Positions 10,565-20,955 of a stretch of DNA of 64,000 nt are shown here, piece after piece. The notes under the pieces were generated by a model. The model did no database searches. It was not told the DNA's origin and saw only the letters and a program-made list of their open reading frames with translations. The stretch covers positions 35,260,770 through 35,324,769 of the forward strand of contig NC_080682.1 in assembly GCF_030445035.2 (NCBI RefSeq), read 5' to 3'. The stretch's first letter is position 1; each line of letters begins with the position of its first letter. Position numbers and translations under genes: made by a program. Source of the DNA: Dasypus novemcinctus. Lineage: Eukaryota > Chordata > Mammalia > Cingulata > Dasypodidae.

Positions 10565-11740
10565 CCCTTCGAAGATGTGCCTGAAGTATGGGCAGAGGGC
10601 AACCCAACTGAGATGGCACATGACTTATCTCCAATTATTGTTGAAATAAAGTCCACAGCCAGCCCAGTGAGCATAAAGCAATATCTAGTTTCATGTGAAG
10701 TGCAAGAAAAATTCTGGTTACTTGTTCTGAGATTGCTGAATGAAGGCATACTAAAGCCATGTCAGTCTCCATGGAATACCCAACTCTTCCCAGTTAAAAA
10801 GGATTAACACCCAGTCCAGGACTTGCAAGAAGTCAACTCAGCAGTAGTGACCCTACACCTGGTGGTCACCAACTCTTACAATCTTCTCAGCTTGATGCCC
10901 TAATTGGCAGTCTAATTTTTATGTCTGGATCTTAAATATGCCTTCTTCTGCAATTGGATAGCACCCTGGAGTCAACTGATTTTTGCCTTTATGTGGGACA
11001 ACCCTAGCTCTGGCAAAAAGCAACAGGCATCTACAACAAAAGAGTTTTCAGGTGTCTAAAGGGGAAACCCATTTCTGCCTACCTAAGGTCAAATATCTAG
11101 GCTATAAAATAGCACAGGGCCTCCATGAATTAAGGCCTGAAAGAAAAGAAGTAATCTGTAACCTACCTGAACCCACCACTCACTGAAAGTTGCAAGAATT
11201 CCTTGGAGTGACTGGATTCTGCTGCATTTGAATCCCCCATTTTGGAGTCCTAACACGCCCCTTCTATGAAGCCACAGAGAGGGGAGATCATGATCCCCTG
11301 CTCTGGGAAAGCCCACAGAAAGGTGTTTTCACCACACTCAAGCAGGTTCTGATGGAAGCACTGAGCTTCAGGCATCCAGATCTCAGTCTTTGTATCTATA
11401 ATCACCAAGACATTGCAGTAGGAGTACTCACTCAGTAACTGGATTCCTGGCAAAGACCTATAGCTTATCTATCTAAACAACTGGAAACTGTAGTCCAGGG
11501 ATGGCCCGTATGCCTGCAAACTGTAGCAGCTGCAGCAGTGCTAACACTACAAGCCATAAAATTAACTCTTGGGCAGTCTAAGCTTGTTTGGGTTGCAAAT
11601 GCAATAGTCACAATCTTAGAAGCCAAAGGAACACACTGGCTTACTAACAGCTGTCTGGTTAAATATCAAACCCTACTATATAAAAATCCATCCATCCAAC
11701 TGGAACTCATTAAAAAAAAATGAATCCTGCTACCCTGCAA
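10565..11740 (+). pseudogene. pol: ERV reverse transcriptase remnant with catalytic-core deletion
   Basis: The RT fingers are readable: SIKQYLVSCEVQ, QSPWNTQLFPVKK (then a stop at 10,805-10,807), VQDLQEVN and LDLKYAFF, which carries the first catalytic Asp. From FAFMW (about 10,982) to KVKYLGYK (about 11,083-11,106) there are only about 100 bases, whereas gammaretroviral RTs need about 300. The missing piece includes the LPQGF-like block and the YVDD active site, which I cannot find elsewhere. The thumb and connection follow (EFLGVTGF, RPIAYLSKQLE). This is RNA-dependent DNA polymerase ancestry only; no activity is possible. Confidence 0.87.
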
Positions 11741-12265
11741 CCTGTCGAGCTGGGGTTCCAATGCATAACTGCCTGGAGACATTGCAAGAGGTGTGTTTCA
11801 GCATGCTGGACCTCCAAGACCTGTCACTACTAAATCCCAACATGGAGTTCTTCATGGATGGGAGAAGCTTTGTTCAGGATGGTGGCCTGTGAGTGAGATA
11901 CACTGTGGTGACCTCCAAAACCACAGAGGAGACCCAGCATGTCCTGGATAAAACATCAGTGCAAAATGCCAAATTAATTGCCCTCATCAGAGCCCTAAAA
12001 CTTGCAGCTGGGGCCAAGGTTATCATCTACACAGACTCCAAATATGCTTTCCTTACCCTGCACACACATGGAGACTTACACAAATAAAAAGGACTCATTA
12101 ACTCAGGAGGAAAATACACTAAATATGGCACACAGATTCTGGAACTACTAGAAGCAGTTTGGGAATCCATTAAAGTGGCTGTGATGCACTGCAAGGGACA
12201 CCAGACAAGCCACAGCCCCATCGCTCAAGGTTATCAGAGGGCAGATGCTGAAGCAAAATAATGGT
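11741..12265 (+). pseudogene. pol: ERV RNase H remnant
   Basis: The RNase H domain degrades the RNA strand during reverse transcription. The readable motifs are FMDGR (counterpart of the first catalytic Asp block), AKLIALIRALKLA, where the catalytic Glu position is Lys, YTDSKYAF with its Asp intact (about 12,028-12,051), and CKGHQTSHS near the C-terminus. A stop lies in the middle (TGA at 11,890-11,892, after DGGL) and another follows GDLHK (12,085-12,087). Confidence 0.83.
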
Positions 12266-12489
12266 ATGGGAGGGATCCCTATCTGAGGACCTGACTGCTG
12301 CTCTCATTCCCTAACCTCTTAATTATCATAAACTGCAGTATGCACTGCCTACTCTCATCTTGCAGCCTCTGAATCACCAGGAGCCACAATATACTCAAGC
12401 CAACACAGAGTGCATACTCTCTGAGAGTGGGAAACAAGGAGCAAATGGGTAGTGGACATTGTCCCATCACAGAATAGTTGTGCCTCAAA

Positions 12490-13590
12490 TATTAGCCTCA
12501 ACCCATAATTCAAGACTACCATGAAAATACACATTGGGAAAAATCCATCTTAAAGAAGTGTTAGAAAGATTCTTCTACATCCCAGATCTAGCTACTACCA
12601 CCCATACCATATGCCAACGGTGAATGACATGTGCAAAGAGTAACACTTATCAGTGACCCATGGGAGCCCCAGGAGTCCAGTGAATTGGCAATATGCCTCT
12701 CAAAGATCTAGTAGTTGATTTCCCCTAAATGCCATGATCTAGAGGCTACAAAACCCCCTCATACTCGTTTGCACCTTTTCCAGCTGGGTGAAAGCCTTCC
12801 CCACTCAGACTGGAAAGGCTGAAGAAGTGGCCAAAGTTCTGCTCAGGAAAATCATTCCTCGATATGGTCTACCCCTCTCAATTAGCTCTGACAATGGACC
12901 TGCCTTCAGCTCCAAAATCACTCAAAAGTTTGCCAAAGCACTGTGCTCCCAATGGAAACTGCACACTGTTTACCTTCCTTGAAGCTCAGGGAAAGTAAAG
13001 TGAATGAACAGTACAATAAAGACTTACATTGCCAAGATTTGCCAAGAAACTGGACTAATATGGATGCAAGTACTTCTGAATGCCCTCCTTCAATTTTGAG
13101 CCAGCCCAAGCTGAAAGCTAAGCCTAACCCCATATGAAGTCCTTTTGGGAGCCTCCCCTCTTAATCCAAGATATAGAAGGGGATCTCAGAGAAAGTGGAA
13201 ACTTACCAATAGCTCAGCAAATGATCAGCTTAGGAAAAACCCTACAAAATCTGCACCACAGGGTCCAAGAAAAAGCTCCCATTAGCTTAAGAAGCTCCAT
13301 ACACCCATACAAACTGGGAGATGCAGTCTGGGTCAAAGACTGGAAATCAGCTCCACTAATGCCTCAATGGTAAGGACCCTATCTTGTCATGTTATCCACC
13401 CCAACTGAAGTTAAAGTAGCTGAAATCACACCATGGATACACCAAGCAAGCTACCCCAGAGTCCTGGACCTGTATTCCAGATATCCACAATTCAAGCAAA
13501 CTCATCTTGCAAAAGAACAAATCATCAAGCCCTGCTCCAGTCACACCCTGGAAGCTGACTGGTCCACATATGGCTGAAGGTTGAGGATGG
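12490..13590 (+). pseudogene. pol: ERV integrase remnant
   Basis: The integrase order is preserved: a decayed HHCC zinc region (about 12,530-12,640, ending C-Q-R-stop-M-T-C), a catalytic core with VVDF (first Asp) and SSDNGPAFSSK (second Asp, about 12,880-12,915), then SSGKVK followed by a stop at 13,001-13,003. The third catalytic residue, normally Glu, is Lys at 12,998-13,000. The C-terminal DNA-binding part is clear: LGDAVWVKDWKSAP, a stop, then TPTEVKVAEITPWIH (about 13,310-13,445). This C-terminal signature is gammaretroviral. Confidence 0.87.
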
Positions 13591-13639
13591 AACACTGAGC
13601 TCAGCTCCAATCACACCCTGGAAACTGATTGGTCTACAC

Positions 13640-15690
13640 ATAGCCAAAATGTAGGAATCTGGTTTAGTTCCAGTTACAATAACCCCTCAGTTATTTTCCC
13701 TACTCCTAGCCCTGACCCTCCCCTTATCCCAGGTTGACACCACAAAATGTGACCTATGTATCCAAGAAGAACAAATGGGGCCCATGTCAACACTGCATCA
13801 ATATATCATAGCCATTACACCTGCAAGGGCCATAACCACCTGCCAGTTTCAGGGAATCTCCTATAGTGTCTGTAATGTATCTGGCCAAATAATCTGCTAT
13901 GACCCCAAGCTCCCAACAGTCTCCTGTAAATGGGAAATAGGAGCATTTAATCAAGATGGGGAGCTACTCCACCTCAGTCACTAGCTGGAACCAATAAGTG
14001 TCCCTCCTACTTGACACATGTCAGGTTATAGACTCTGGGATACCATAGAACACAGACTGTGGAAGGCTCAACTGGTAGCAGGAATATATTCATAACAATA
14101 AATATTTGTGTGCTCCAGAAATGAAAATTGCAGCCCAAGGGGTGCAAATACATAGGAGCATACTACTTTCCCTACTGGTCCTGTGTCACCTGGGCCACCT
14201 GGGACACAGACGCAACTAGACAAACAGCCACCTCACCAAAGGAATGGCCCTGACTAACTGTCCACAGGGTCAATATAACCCCTTAAACCTCATCATCCTT
14301 AACCCTGAATCCTGGCAGACTCAGGGAGTCCAAATGACCCTCCACATTGATGGTAAGGGAGTAGACCCAGGAGCCTACATCTGGGTTGGGTATGGGGAAT
14401 ACCTGCTGACAAGTAAAGCCCATTCTGTGTTCCACTCCTTCTATGAAGAAATGGAAAAGCCCTTTTCCACCCTACAAGCAGCAAGAAACCTCTTTATAAG
14501 CCAGGCTGAAGTGGTAGGGGCAGCCTTAAATGTCTCCTTGTGCTATGTATGTGGAGGCACTAATATGGGAGACCAATGGCCCTGGGAAACTAGAGAATAC
14601 AATTACAGCCAACCATATACTTAAACTGGCCTCTCACCATCCCGAGATGGTATGTGGGCCATACAAACTTCTGTCATATGGAAATATTGTGCTTCAAGGG
14701 TATGCCTGAACACCTCTGTATCTGTTGGAAATTTTACATGTTTGGCGGGGGGAAGATTCCAAAATCACACCACCAATACAATGGAGCATTGGGGAACATG
14801 GAATGAATCTGACCTCATTCTCATAAATCATACTTTTCCCAAATTAATCATAGTATGGAATTCCACAAAGGACCCCTTTACTGCCCCAAATGGTCTGTAC
14901 TGGATTTGTGGGAAGTCACATTCTGAGAATTTCCCCAAAATTGGTGTGGTACTTGTATGCTAAGTTAAAAAAAAAAACAAAACTCCTTCTTCCTCATTCC
15001 CTTAGCAGAAGGGAAAGTGCTGAGCCAACCAGTATAACAAAACATAAGAGAAAAAAGGGCTGTCATTACCTGGGGAGGTGAAGAATGCCCCCCCGAGTGT
15101 ATAACCCAGTACTATGGGACAGCAACTTGGGCAGAGGATGGCATATGGGGTTATCAAACCCCTACCAATATGCTAAACTGAATCATCTGCTTACAAGCTA
15201 TGGTAGAAATAATAACTAATGAAACTGCCCATTCTCTAAACTTACTAGCCCAACAGCAAACTAAATTCAACAACACTATCTATCAAAACCATCTCACCCT
15301 AGACTTTCTCCTGCCAGCTGAAGGGGGAGTTTGCAGAAAGTACAATTGCTCTAATTGCTGCCTTGAACTAGACAACACTGGAAAGGTTATCAATAAAATT
15401 ACAAACAAAATGGTAAAAATTGCTCATATTCCAGTGCAAACCTGAATGGTTGGAATATAAGTAATCCCTTTGGAAACTGGCAGTCAATAACAGACAATTT
15501 CAAACTTCTGGTGGGAATAATTGTCTTCCTCACAGAAGGATGCACCACACCTCCTTGCCTCTTCCCTTTCATCATAAGCAGGATACACACCCAAACGGAT
15601 GGTATAGTAAAGACACAGACAGTTGCCCATCTCATGGCTTTATATACATACCAGTGAGTCCAGAGAGACTCTAACAATAGTGATGCTGAA
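13640..15690 (+). pseudogene. env: ERV envelope remnant (SU and TM)
   Basis: Env would be the virion surface glycoprotein. A hydrophobic leader (LFSLLLALTLPLSQ, about 13,693-13,734) begins SU, followed by Cys-containing stretches and several N-x-S/T sites in pieces at 13,775-13,984, 14,244-14,624 and 14,652-14,963. A basic stretch HKRKKG (15,043-15,060) sits where SU and TM would be cleaved and lacks the final Arg. TM is recognisable at 15,200-15,445: a [14 protein letters not shown] segment with a CX7CC motif. A membrane-spanning candidate follows near 15,510-15,590 after a frame break. Stops and frameshifts throughout exclude a product. Confidence 0.83.
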
Positions 15691-15714
15691 GCTTAACAAC
15701 ATTAAGCAGGCATC

Positions 15715-15727
15715 AAAGTGGGGAAGT
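15715..15727 (+). other. Polypurine tract of the ERV
   Basis: AAAGTGGGGAAG directly precedes the 3' LTR and would prime plus-strand synthesis. Its position supports an LTR edge at TAATATGG/AATATGG, not at the later TGTGCATG. Confidence 0.7.
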
Positions 15728-16188
15728 AATATGGCCTGTGCATGAATTCAAACTTATTCTATATCCAAGTATGCCTAGTTCCCAGAAAGCCAATTAAGTG
15801 ATATAGGCTCTATAGGCTTTGGATACTCAGGGAGGATACAGACTGAATGTGTATTCAAACTTACATCCACACAGAATGTGGGGGTATGTTCATTCAAGCT
15901 CACCTGGAATGTGGGGGATATGTTAATTCAAAACCTATCTGGTACTCAAACAAACATTTAAAACTCTAAGAAACTAACAAAGGAAGTCCTTTTTACATAA
16001 AAGCACCGTTTGACTCCCCACTCCTACATTCTCTGTATAAAAGGGACACAGAAATCCTATTCTGGGCTTGGTTTTATTGGACAGAAGTCCACCATACCTG
16101 ACTGGCTGTTAATAAATCTTCCTTCTCAGAGATTTCTCACATCCTGACCTTCAATACTGTGATCACCCAACTTCTCTCTCCTGCAACA
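15728..16188 (+). repeat. ERV 3' LTR
   Basis: This is 461 bp and the partner of 7,061-7,525. The TATA box is TATAAAA at 16,036-16,042 and the polyadenylation hexamer AATAAA lies at 16,111-16,116. Relative to the 5' copy it lacks 5 bases near the left edge and has about 50 substitutions. It ends TGCAACA, followed by the GTATAT target duplication. Confidence 0.9.
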
Positions 16189-16565
16189 GTATATACATAT
16201 ACTGGAATATTATCTAACCATAAGAAAATTAATGTCAATACCTCCTACATTAAGGATTAAACTTGAAGACATCATGCTAACTGAAATAAGCAATATCCCA
16301 TTATTTAATATAGGTAGATCATACAATATCATTTCACTGATATTATATAGTTAACATATGAAATAGACTCATAAAATACAATGTGGTTTACCAGGTGCAA
16401 ATGTGGATATAGAGCTGGTGAGTTAATATTTAATTGGTACAGAGTTTCTGTTTGGGATGATGGAAACTTTTGGTAATGGATGATGATGATGGCAACATAA
16501 CATTGAGAATATAATTAACACCAATCATTTTTATATTTGAAAGTTAATAAAATAGAAAATGCAAT
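16189..16565 (+). mobile_element. L1 3' end, continuation after the ERV
   Basis: The sequence resumes exactly where the L1 left off at 7,060 (GTATAT...CATATACTGGAATATTATC), runs through the end of ORF2 and the 3' UTR ('gatgatggaaacttttggtaatgg'), and ends in an A-rich tail near 16,560. Joined conceptually to 6,486-7,060 it makes the second unit of the duplicated L1 segment. Confidence 0.8.
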
Positions 16566-16571
16566 TGCTAT

Positions 16572-17630
16572 AGTAATCAGCCAAAGGGGTGTTGATGAAA
16601 AATAGCAGAAATCTGTCAGCTTTCATAAATTGTATTTATTTGTGGTAGAAACTTGTTTACCAGGCCATAAAGCATATGTTACTTCCCTCACCAGTCTTTT
16701 GCCATATGTTGGAGCAAGTTGACTGCCAACATCTGCCAGAGTTCAGGCTTCCTGGATTCCCTCTCTTCCCAGGTTATATTTCTTTCTGGGCTCAGCTCCT
16801 CTAGTTTCTCCACAAGGTCAGCTGTAGACTATGAGGTACTCTAGGTTTTGCCTCTCTTCACAAGGCCAGGTGCAGAGTATCAGGTAAATGATCTGTCTCT
16901 CTTCCTGGGATTTCTGAAGTGTATAAGAAGCCATCTCTATTCCTCTGTGTTCTTCACCTGTGTATTTACTTCCTGAGCTCCAGGATCAAAACTCCAGCAT
17001 CAAAACTCCAAGTGGACATAATGGACAAAGGGTATGGGGAAAGGCAGGAAGAGATGAGAGGTGGAGGCATCTTCGGGACATGGAGCTGCCCTGGATGGTG
17101 CTTCAGAGGTAATCACCGGACATTGTAAATCCTCACAGGGCCTACATGATGGAATAGAGGAGAGTATGGGCCATGATGTGAACCAATGTATATGAGGTGC
17201 AGAGGTGCCCAAAGATGTACTTACCAAATCCAATGGATGTGTCATGATGATGGGAACGAGTGTTGTTGGGGGGGGGGAAAGGGGGGTGGGGGGGTGGGGT
17301 TGAATGGGACCTCACATATATATTTTTAATGTAATATTATTACAAAGTCAATAAAAAATAAAAAAATTAAAAAAAAAAAAAAAAAAAACTCCAACATCAA
17401 AACTCCAGCATCAAAGCTCCAACTCTGTCCTTTGTCATGCCTTTTCTTGGTGAGTCCCCATACACTCAATATCCTAATGATGGGAGGGGTCTCAATATCC
17501 TAATGATGTAGCCTAATCAAAGTCCTAATCATAACTTTATCATGTCCAGGTACAGACCAGTTTACAAGCATAATCCAATATCTGTTTTTGGAACTAATAA
17601 CTATATCAAATGGTTACAGGTGGTATAATG
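16572..17630 (-). mobile_element. MaLR-type LTR (family A), split by a nested insertion
   Basis: This is an LTR A copy in two parts, 16,572-17,010 and about 17,386-17,630, interrupted by a family C 3' end. The plus-strand left edge (AATCAGCCAAAGGGGTG) is the complement of the MaLR-type 3' terminus. In this copy the middle carries short imprecise repeats such as 'atcaaaactccagc', present on both sides of the insertion. Frames inside it are artefacts. Confidence 0.7.
17011..17385 (+). mobile_element. Family C 3' end, nested in LTR A
   Basis: A 5'-truncated copy of the family C terminal region ends in about 19 A residues. The short direct repeat AAACTCC occurs just before it and right after the A tail, as expected for L1-type insertion. 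It contains a very G-rich stretch at about 17,262-17,300 that could form G-quadruplex structure. Confidence 0.7.
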
Positions 17631-18106
17631 TGTTTAATTTTCTTGGCAACTCAAACAAATATCATGCAATGAGATCAGTTAAAACAATAGGTACTAATTA
17701 GATCATGGTTTTGAGGCAAAAATGTCTAAATTAAGGTTTTATCATGGTATTGTTTTCTTTCATAAGATTGGTATTATGGAGTTGAGTGCTGTTGATCATT
17801 GGTCCCATGATCCTCTGTCACATAACAATGCACATGGTGGCCTCTCCTGGTCTCTAATTTTTCTTTTTGGTTTCTTTGACTTACTTTCTGTTTCTTGTTT
17901 TCTGTGGCTTTCTATTTGTCTGAATTTCATTCCACTTATAAAGAACTCTGGTGATAGAGTTAAGATTCAGACAGATCAAGGAGGTCCACAGCTAAACTGA
18001 TGAAAACTCATCAGAAAACCCTGCTTACATTAGGTCTACATATGCAGGAATGGATTATTTAAGAAAAATTTTTCAGTGATGCATTCAGCTCCAGACAACC
18101 ACACTC
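17631..18106 (-). mobile_element. MLT1-like solo LTR (family B)
   Basis: This is about 476 bp. On the minus strand it starts TGTGGTTGTCTGG and ends with the MLT1-type terminus (plus-strand left edge TGTTTAATTTTCTTGGC). The familiar block complementary to 'tttcattccacttataaagaac' lies in the middle. It abuts LTR A directly. No internal sequence belongs to it, so it is a solo LTR left by recombination. Confidence 0.7.
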
Positions 18107-18607
18107 CACTCTGCTGTAAGACTGAATACTGAAATATTGTTTGACCTGTGTAGAGTTTGGTTTGTTTATGAGTAAGATTAACCAAGAGCATTTCCAAAAT
18201 ACCAGTGCATATTTTCATAAAAAAAAGGCTTCTGTGCATTCAAAATATGACAACAATGTAAGTATTCTGATGTTAGTGACCAACAACATTCAAAATAGGA
18301 CAGTTTAATTTCTGATCATCAACAGATTTGATCTTTTCAATAACTCTATAGATTTAAGATTGTTTCATTGTACAGTTAAGGGAAATATATTTAAAGTTCT
18401 AGTGAATTAATAAGAAAATAAACCCTACATTGCCCCTTTCAAAGTAGCAGTCTTTACAATTTTACTATATTACTATTCCACAGAATAAATGGAATGACTT
18501 CTAAAAGTGATCAACATAATAAAATTCTTTCACAGTTGAACATACATATATTATACAATGTAAAAGATAATAACTACTATTTTCATTTTTTTTCATATTA
18601 GATTCTG
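18107..18607. other. No recognisable feature
   Basis: These 500 bases are AT-rich between two LTR elements. I see no coding, RNA or repeat signature that I can name. Confidence 0.5.
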
Positions 18608-20955
18608 TATTAGTCAACCAAAGGGGTGCTGATGCAAAATACCAGAAATTGGTTGGCTTCTATAAAGTGTATTTATTTGGGGTGGGAGCTTACAGATACC
18701 AGGCCATAAAGCATAAGTTACTTCCCTCACCAAGTCTATTTGGAGCAAGATGGATGCTGACGTCTGTGAGGGTTCAGGCTTCCTGGATTCCTACATTCCT
18801 GAGGCTTGCTTTTCTCTGGGTTCAAGGTTCCTTTCTTCCTGGAGCTGGCTTCTCTTTCCTGTGTGTGCTGACTTCCCAGGACTCCAGCTTAAGTCTTCAG
18901 CATCAAACTCCAGCATCAAAACTCCAACATCAGAAACCCTCGACTCTGTTCTTTGCAATGCCTTTTATCTGTGAGTCCCCACCCACCAAGGGGTGTTGAC
19001 TCAATGCCCTAATCATAATTCAATCATACCCAGGTCCAGATCAGATTACAAACATAATCCAAAATTTATTTTTGAAATTCATCAATAATAGCAAACTGCT
19101 GCACTCCATCCTCTGAATTCCAAAAAAACATTACAATATTCATAAAATAAATAAATAACCTAAATCAGTTACAATGCAATTACTAAATCATATCACAATC
19201 AATTTAAAGAAATAGGTTTTCTTGGGGCAAAGTCTCATCTACTATAGATCTCTGAAACTTACAGAACAATTTACATGTGTCCAATACACAAATAGACAGA
19301 TAAAGAATACTTTTTCATTACAGTAAGGAGAAATTTGGAGGGAAACATGAGTTATGGGTCCTCTACAGTTTAGTAAACCTGCAGGGCATCCTTCATTCGA
19401 TTTCAGTCTGAGAGTCATTCTTAAGATGATGGTTTCTTCTTTGTGCCTTATGGGAACCCACCCTTTCCACAGGTTTGCTCAGTGTCCATATTCTTGGTTC
19501 CACCCTCACCAAGCATCTGGGTTTTGACCAAGCTCTAGATGTCTCCCCCCAAGAGTGCTAGGGTGATTGCCAAAGCTTACCCAATCTTCAGGTTAGAGTC
19601 TTTTTTTTTTTCAATTCTTTTTTTTTAATTGACTTTGTAATAATATTACATTAAAAATATATATATATGAGGTCCCTTTCAACCCCACCACCCCCACCCC
19701 ACCTCTCTCCCCCCCCCCCCCCCCCCAGCAACACTCATTCCCATCATCATGACACATCCATTGCATTTGGTAAGTACATCTTTGGGCACCTCTGCACCTC
19801 ATGGTCAATGGTCCAGATCATGGCCCATACTCTCCCCCATTCCATCCAGTACCTAACACAGTGCTGTGAAGACAACATCCCCCCCTTAACTTTTGCATAC
19901 AGGCTCGACCCTCTCAGAGCAATGATTGACCACCTGGCCTTCCCTAGCCTTTGGGGGACAGGCCCACCCCTCTTAAACTTGTGGGGTGTTGATTTTAACT
20001 GCCCTAATCATTGGGGAATGTACTCCAACCTTTCTGAACCTTGGAGTGGCAAAACTCTCCCAGAACATCGGATGGGAACATCCATCCTCTTCAAATGCTA
20101 GGGCAAACTCACTCTCTGTACACATGGGTGGTATTCCTTTCTTGGCCCAAGGTGATGTCCTAATTCCAGATCTCAGTTTCCATGGTTTTCCACTTGAAGT
20201 CATTTCTCTTTCAATCTCTCCTTTCCATGTTCCTTTTATTCCAGGCTGACAGTGGTTTTGTTCATACAGCTCTCTCAAAAACCTTTTTTGTTTAGCATGC
20301 AGGAAGCAGGGGTCCAAGACACCAGACAGTAAAACTTGTACAAGTCTCTCCTGGACAGCTTTGTAATCCTGATATACGAGTTCCAAGTTTAATTAATTCC
20401 TCAAATGGGGAACTATCAACTGAGGACTTCATTTGCAGAAGCTTGGAATTTCCATAACCAGTTTTTGTTTACTTTGTGCCCAACAATTCAGTTATCAGTT
20501 TATCTCTTTCCTCTAACATTTGACTATAAGCTGCAAGGAGAAGGCAGGCAGCATTTTCCAAATTTAGATTGAAAATCTCATTGGCTAATTGCCCAAGCTT
20601 GTAGATTTCAAATTCTGCCTTCCATACTACTTCAGAAGTCAATCTTGCTAAGTTCTCATGAATCACCTTTGCTCCAGTTTCCAATAATAGTTCCATTTAC
20701 TTCTGAGGACTTATCAAAATTATTTTTAGTGTCTGTATTCCTACCAATAGTCTCTTCAAAGCACTCTCAGCCTTTTCTATAAAGCATCTCACAGTTCCTC
20801 CAAAAAATACTCCTCATCTGTTTATAAAACCATTTCTGCATTTTGATAAATGTAAAAGGATGTCCTCACTCTCTGTACAAATTATGTGTTAGTCACAAAA
20901 AAGAAGTGCTGATGCAAAGTATCAGAAATATGTTGGCTTTTACAAAGGTTAGTAA
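18608..20955 (-). mobile_element. MaLR-like provirus with gag-like internal region
   Basis: Read on the minus strand: a truncated 5' LTR A (20,955-20,885, ending CTAACACA), a primer-site region resembling the MaLR/ERVL start (complement of 20,855-20,884, AATTTGTACAGAGAGTG), an internal region of about 1.7 kb, then a 3' LTR A (19,105-18,608, ending TTGACTAATACA with AATAAA upstream). Two internal frames, 20,696-20,469 and 20,386-19,973, look like decayed MaLR gag-type protein. The first contains helical, Leu-rich sequence such as NLENAACLLLAAYSQMLEE. A family C 3' end interrupts the internal part at 19,610-19,875. No pol was found, as is usual for MaLR elements. Confidence 0.72.
19610..19875 (-). 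mobile_element. Family C 3' end, reverse orientation, nested in MaLR provirus
   Basis: A T-rich left edge (complement of the A tail), then the complement of the family C terminus: 'ttgactttgtaataatatt', a C-rich block with an uninterrupted run of about 18 C at 19,709-19,727, and 'cccatcatcatgacacatcc'. The C run makes this stretch a likely site of assembly or length error. Confidence 0.7.

Larger units (their letters stand above)
7061..16188 (+). mobile_element. Class I (gammaretrovirus-like) endogenous retrovirus, complete but inactive
   Basis: This is a 9.1-kb provirus laid out as LTR, tRNA-Pro-type primer site, leader with splice donor, gag, pro, pol (RT, RNase H, integrase), env, polypurine tract, LTR. 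It sits inside an L1 3' region, and the direct repeat GTATAT flanks it at 7,055-7,060 and 16,189-16,194, so it is an intact insertion and not a rearranged fragment. By hand alignment the LTRs differ at roughly 50 of 455 positions plus a few small gaps, so it is old (tens of millions of years at usual mammalian rates; this age is inference). Every gene has stops and frameshifts. Confidence 0.93.

Noticed and set aside
13640-15690. Possibility that env is a captured, functional (syncytin-like) gene
   Set aside because: The region has many stops and frameshifts, and the longest open piece is about 126 codons; no full-length product is possible.
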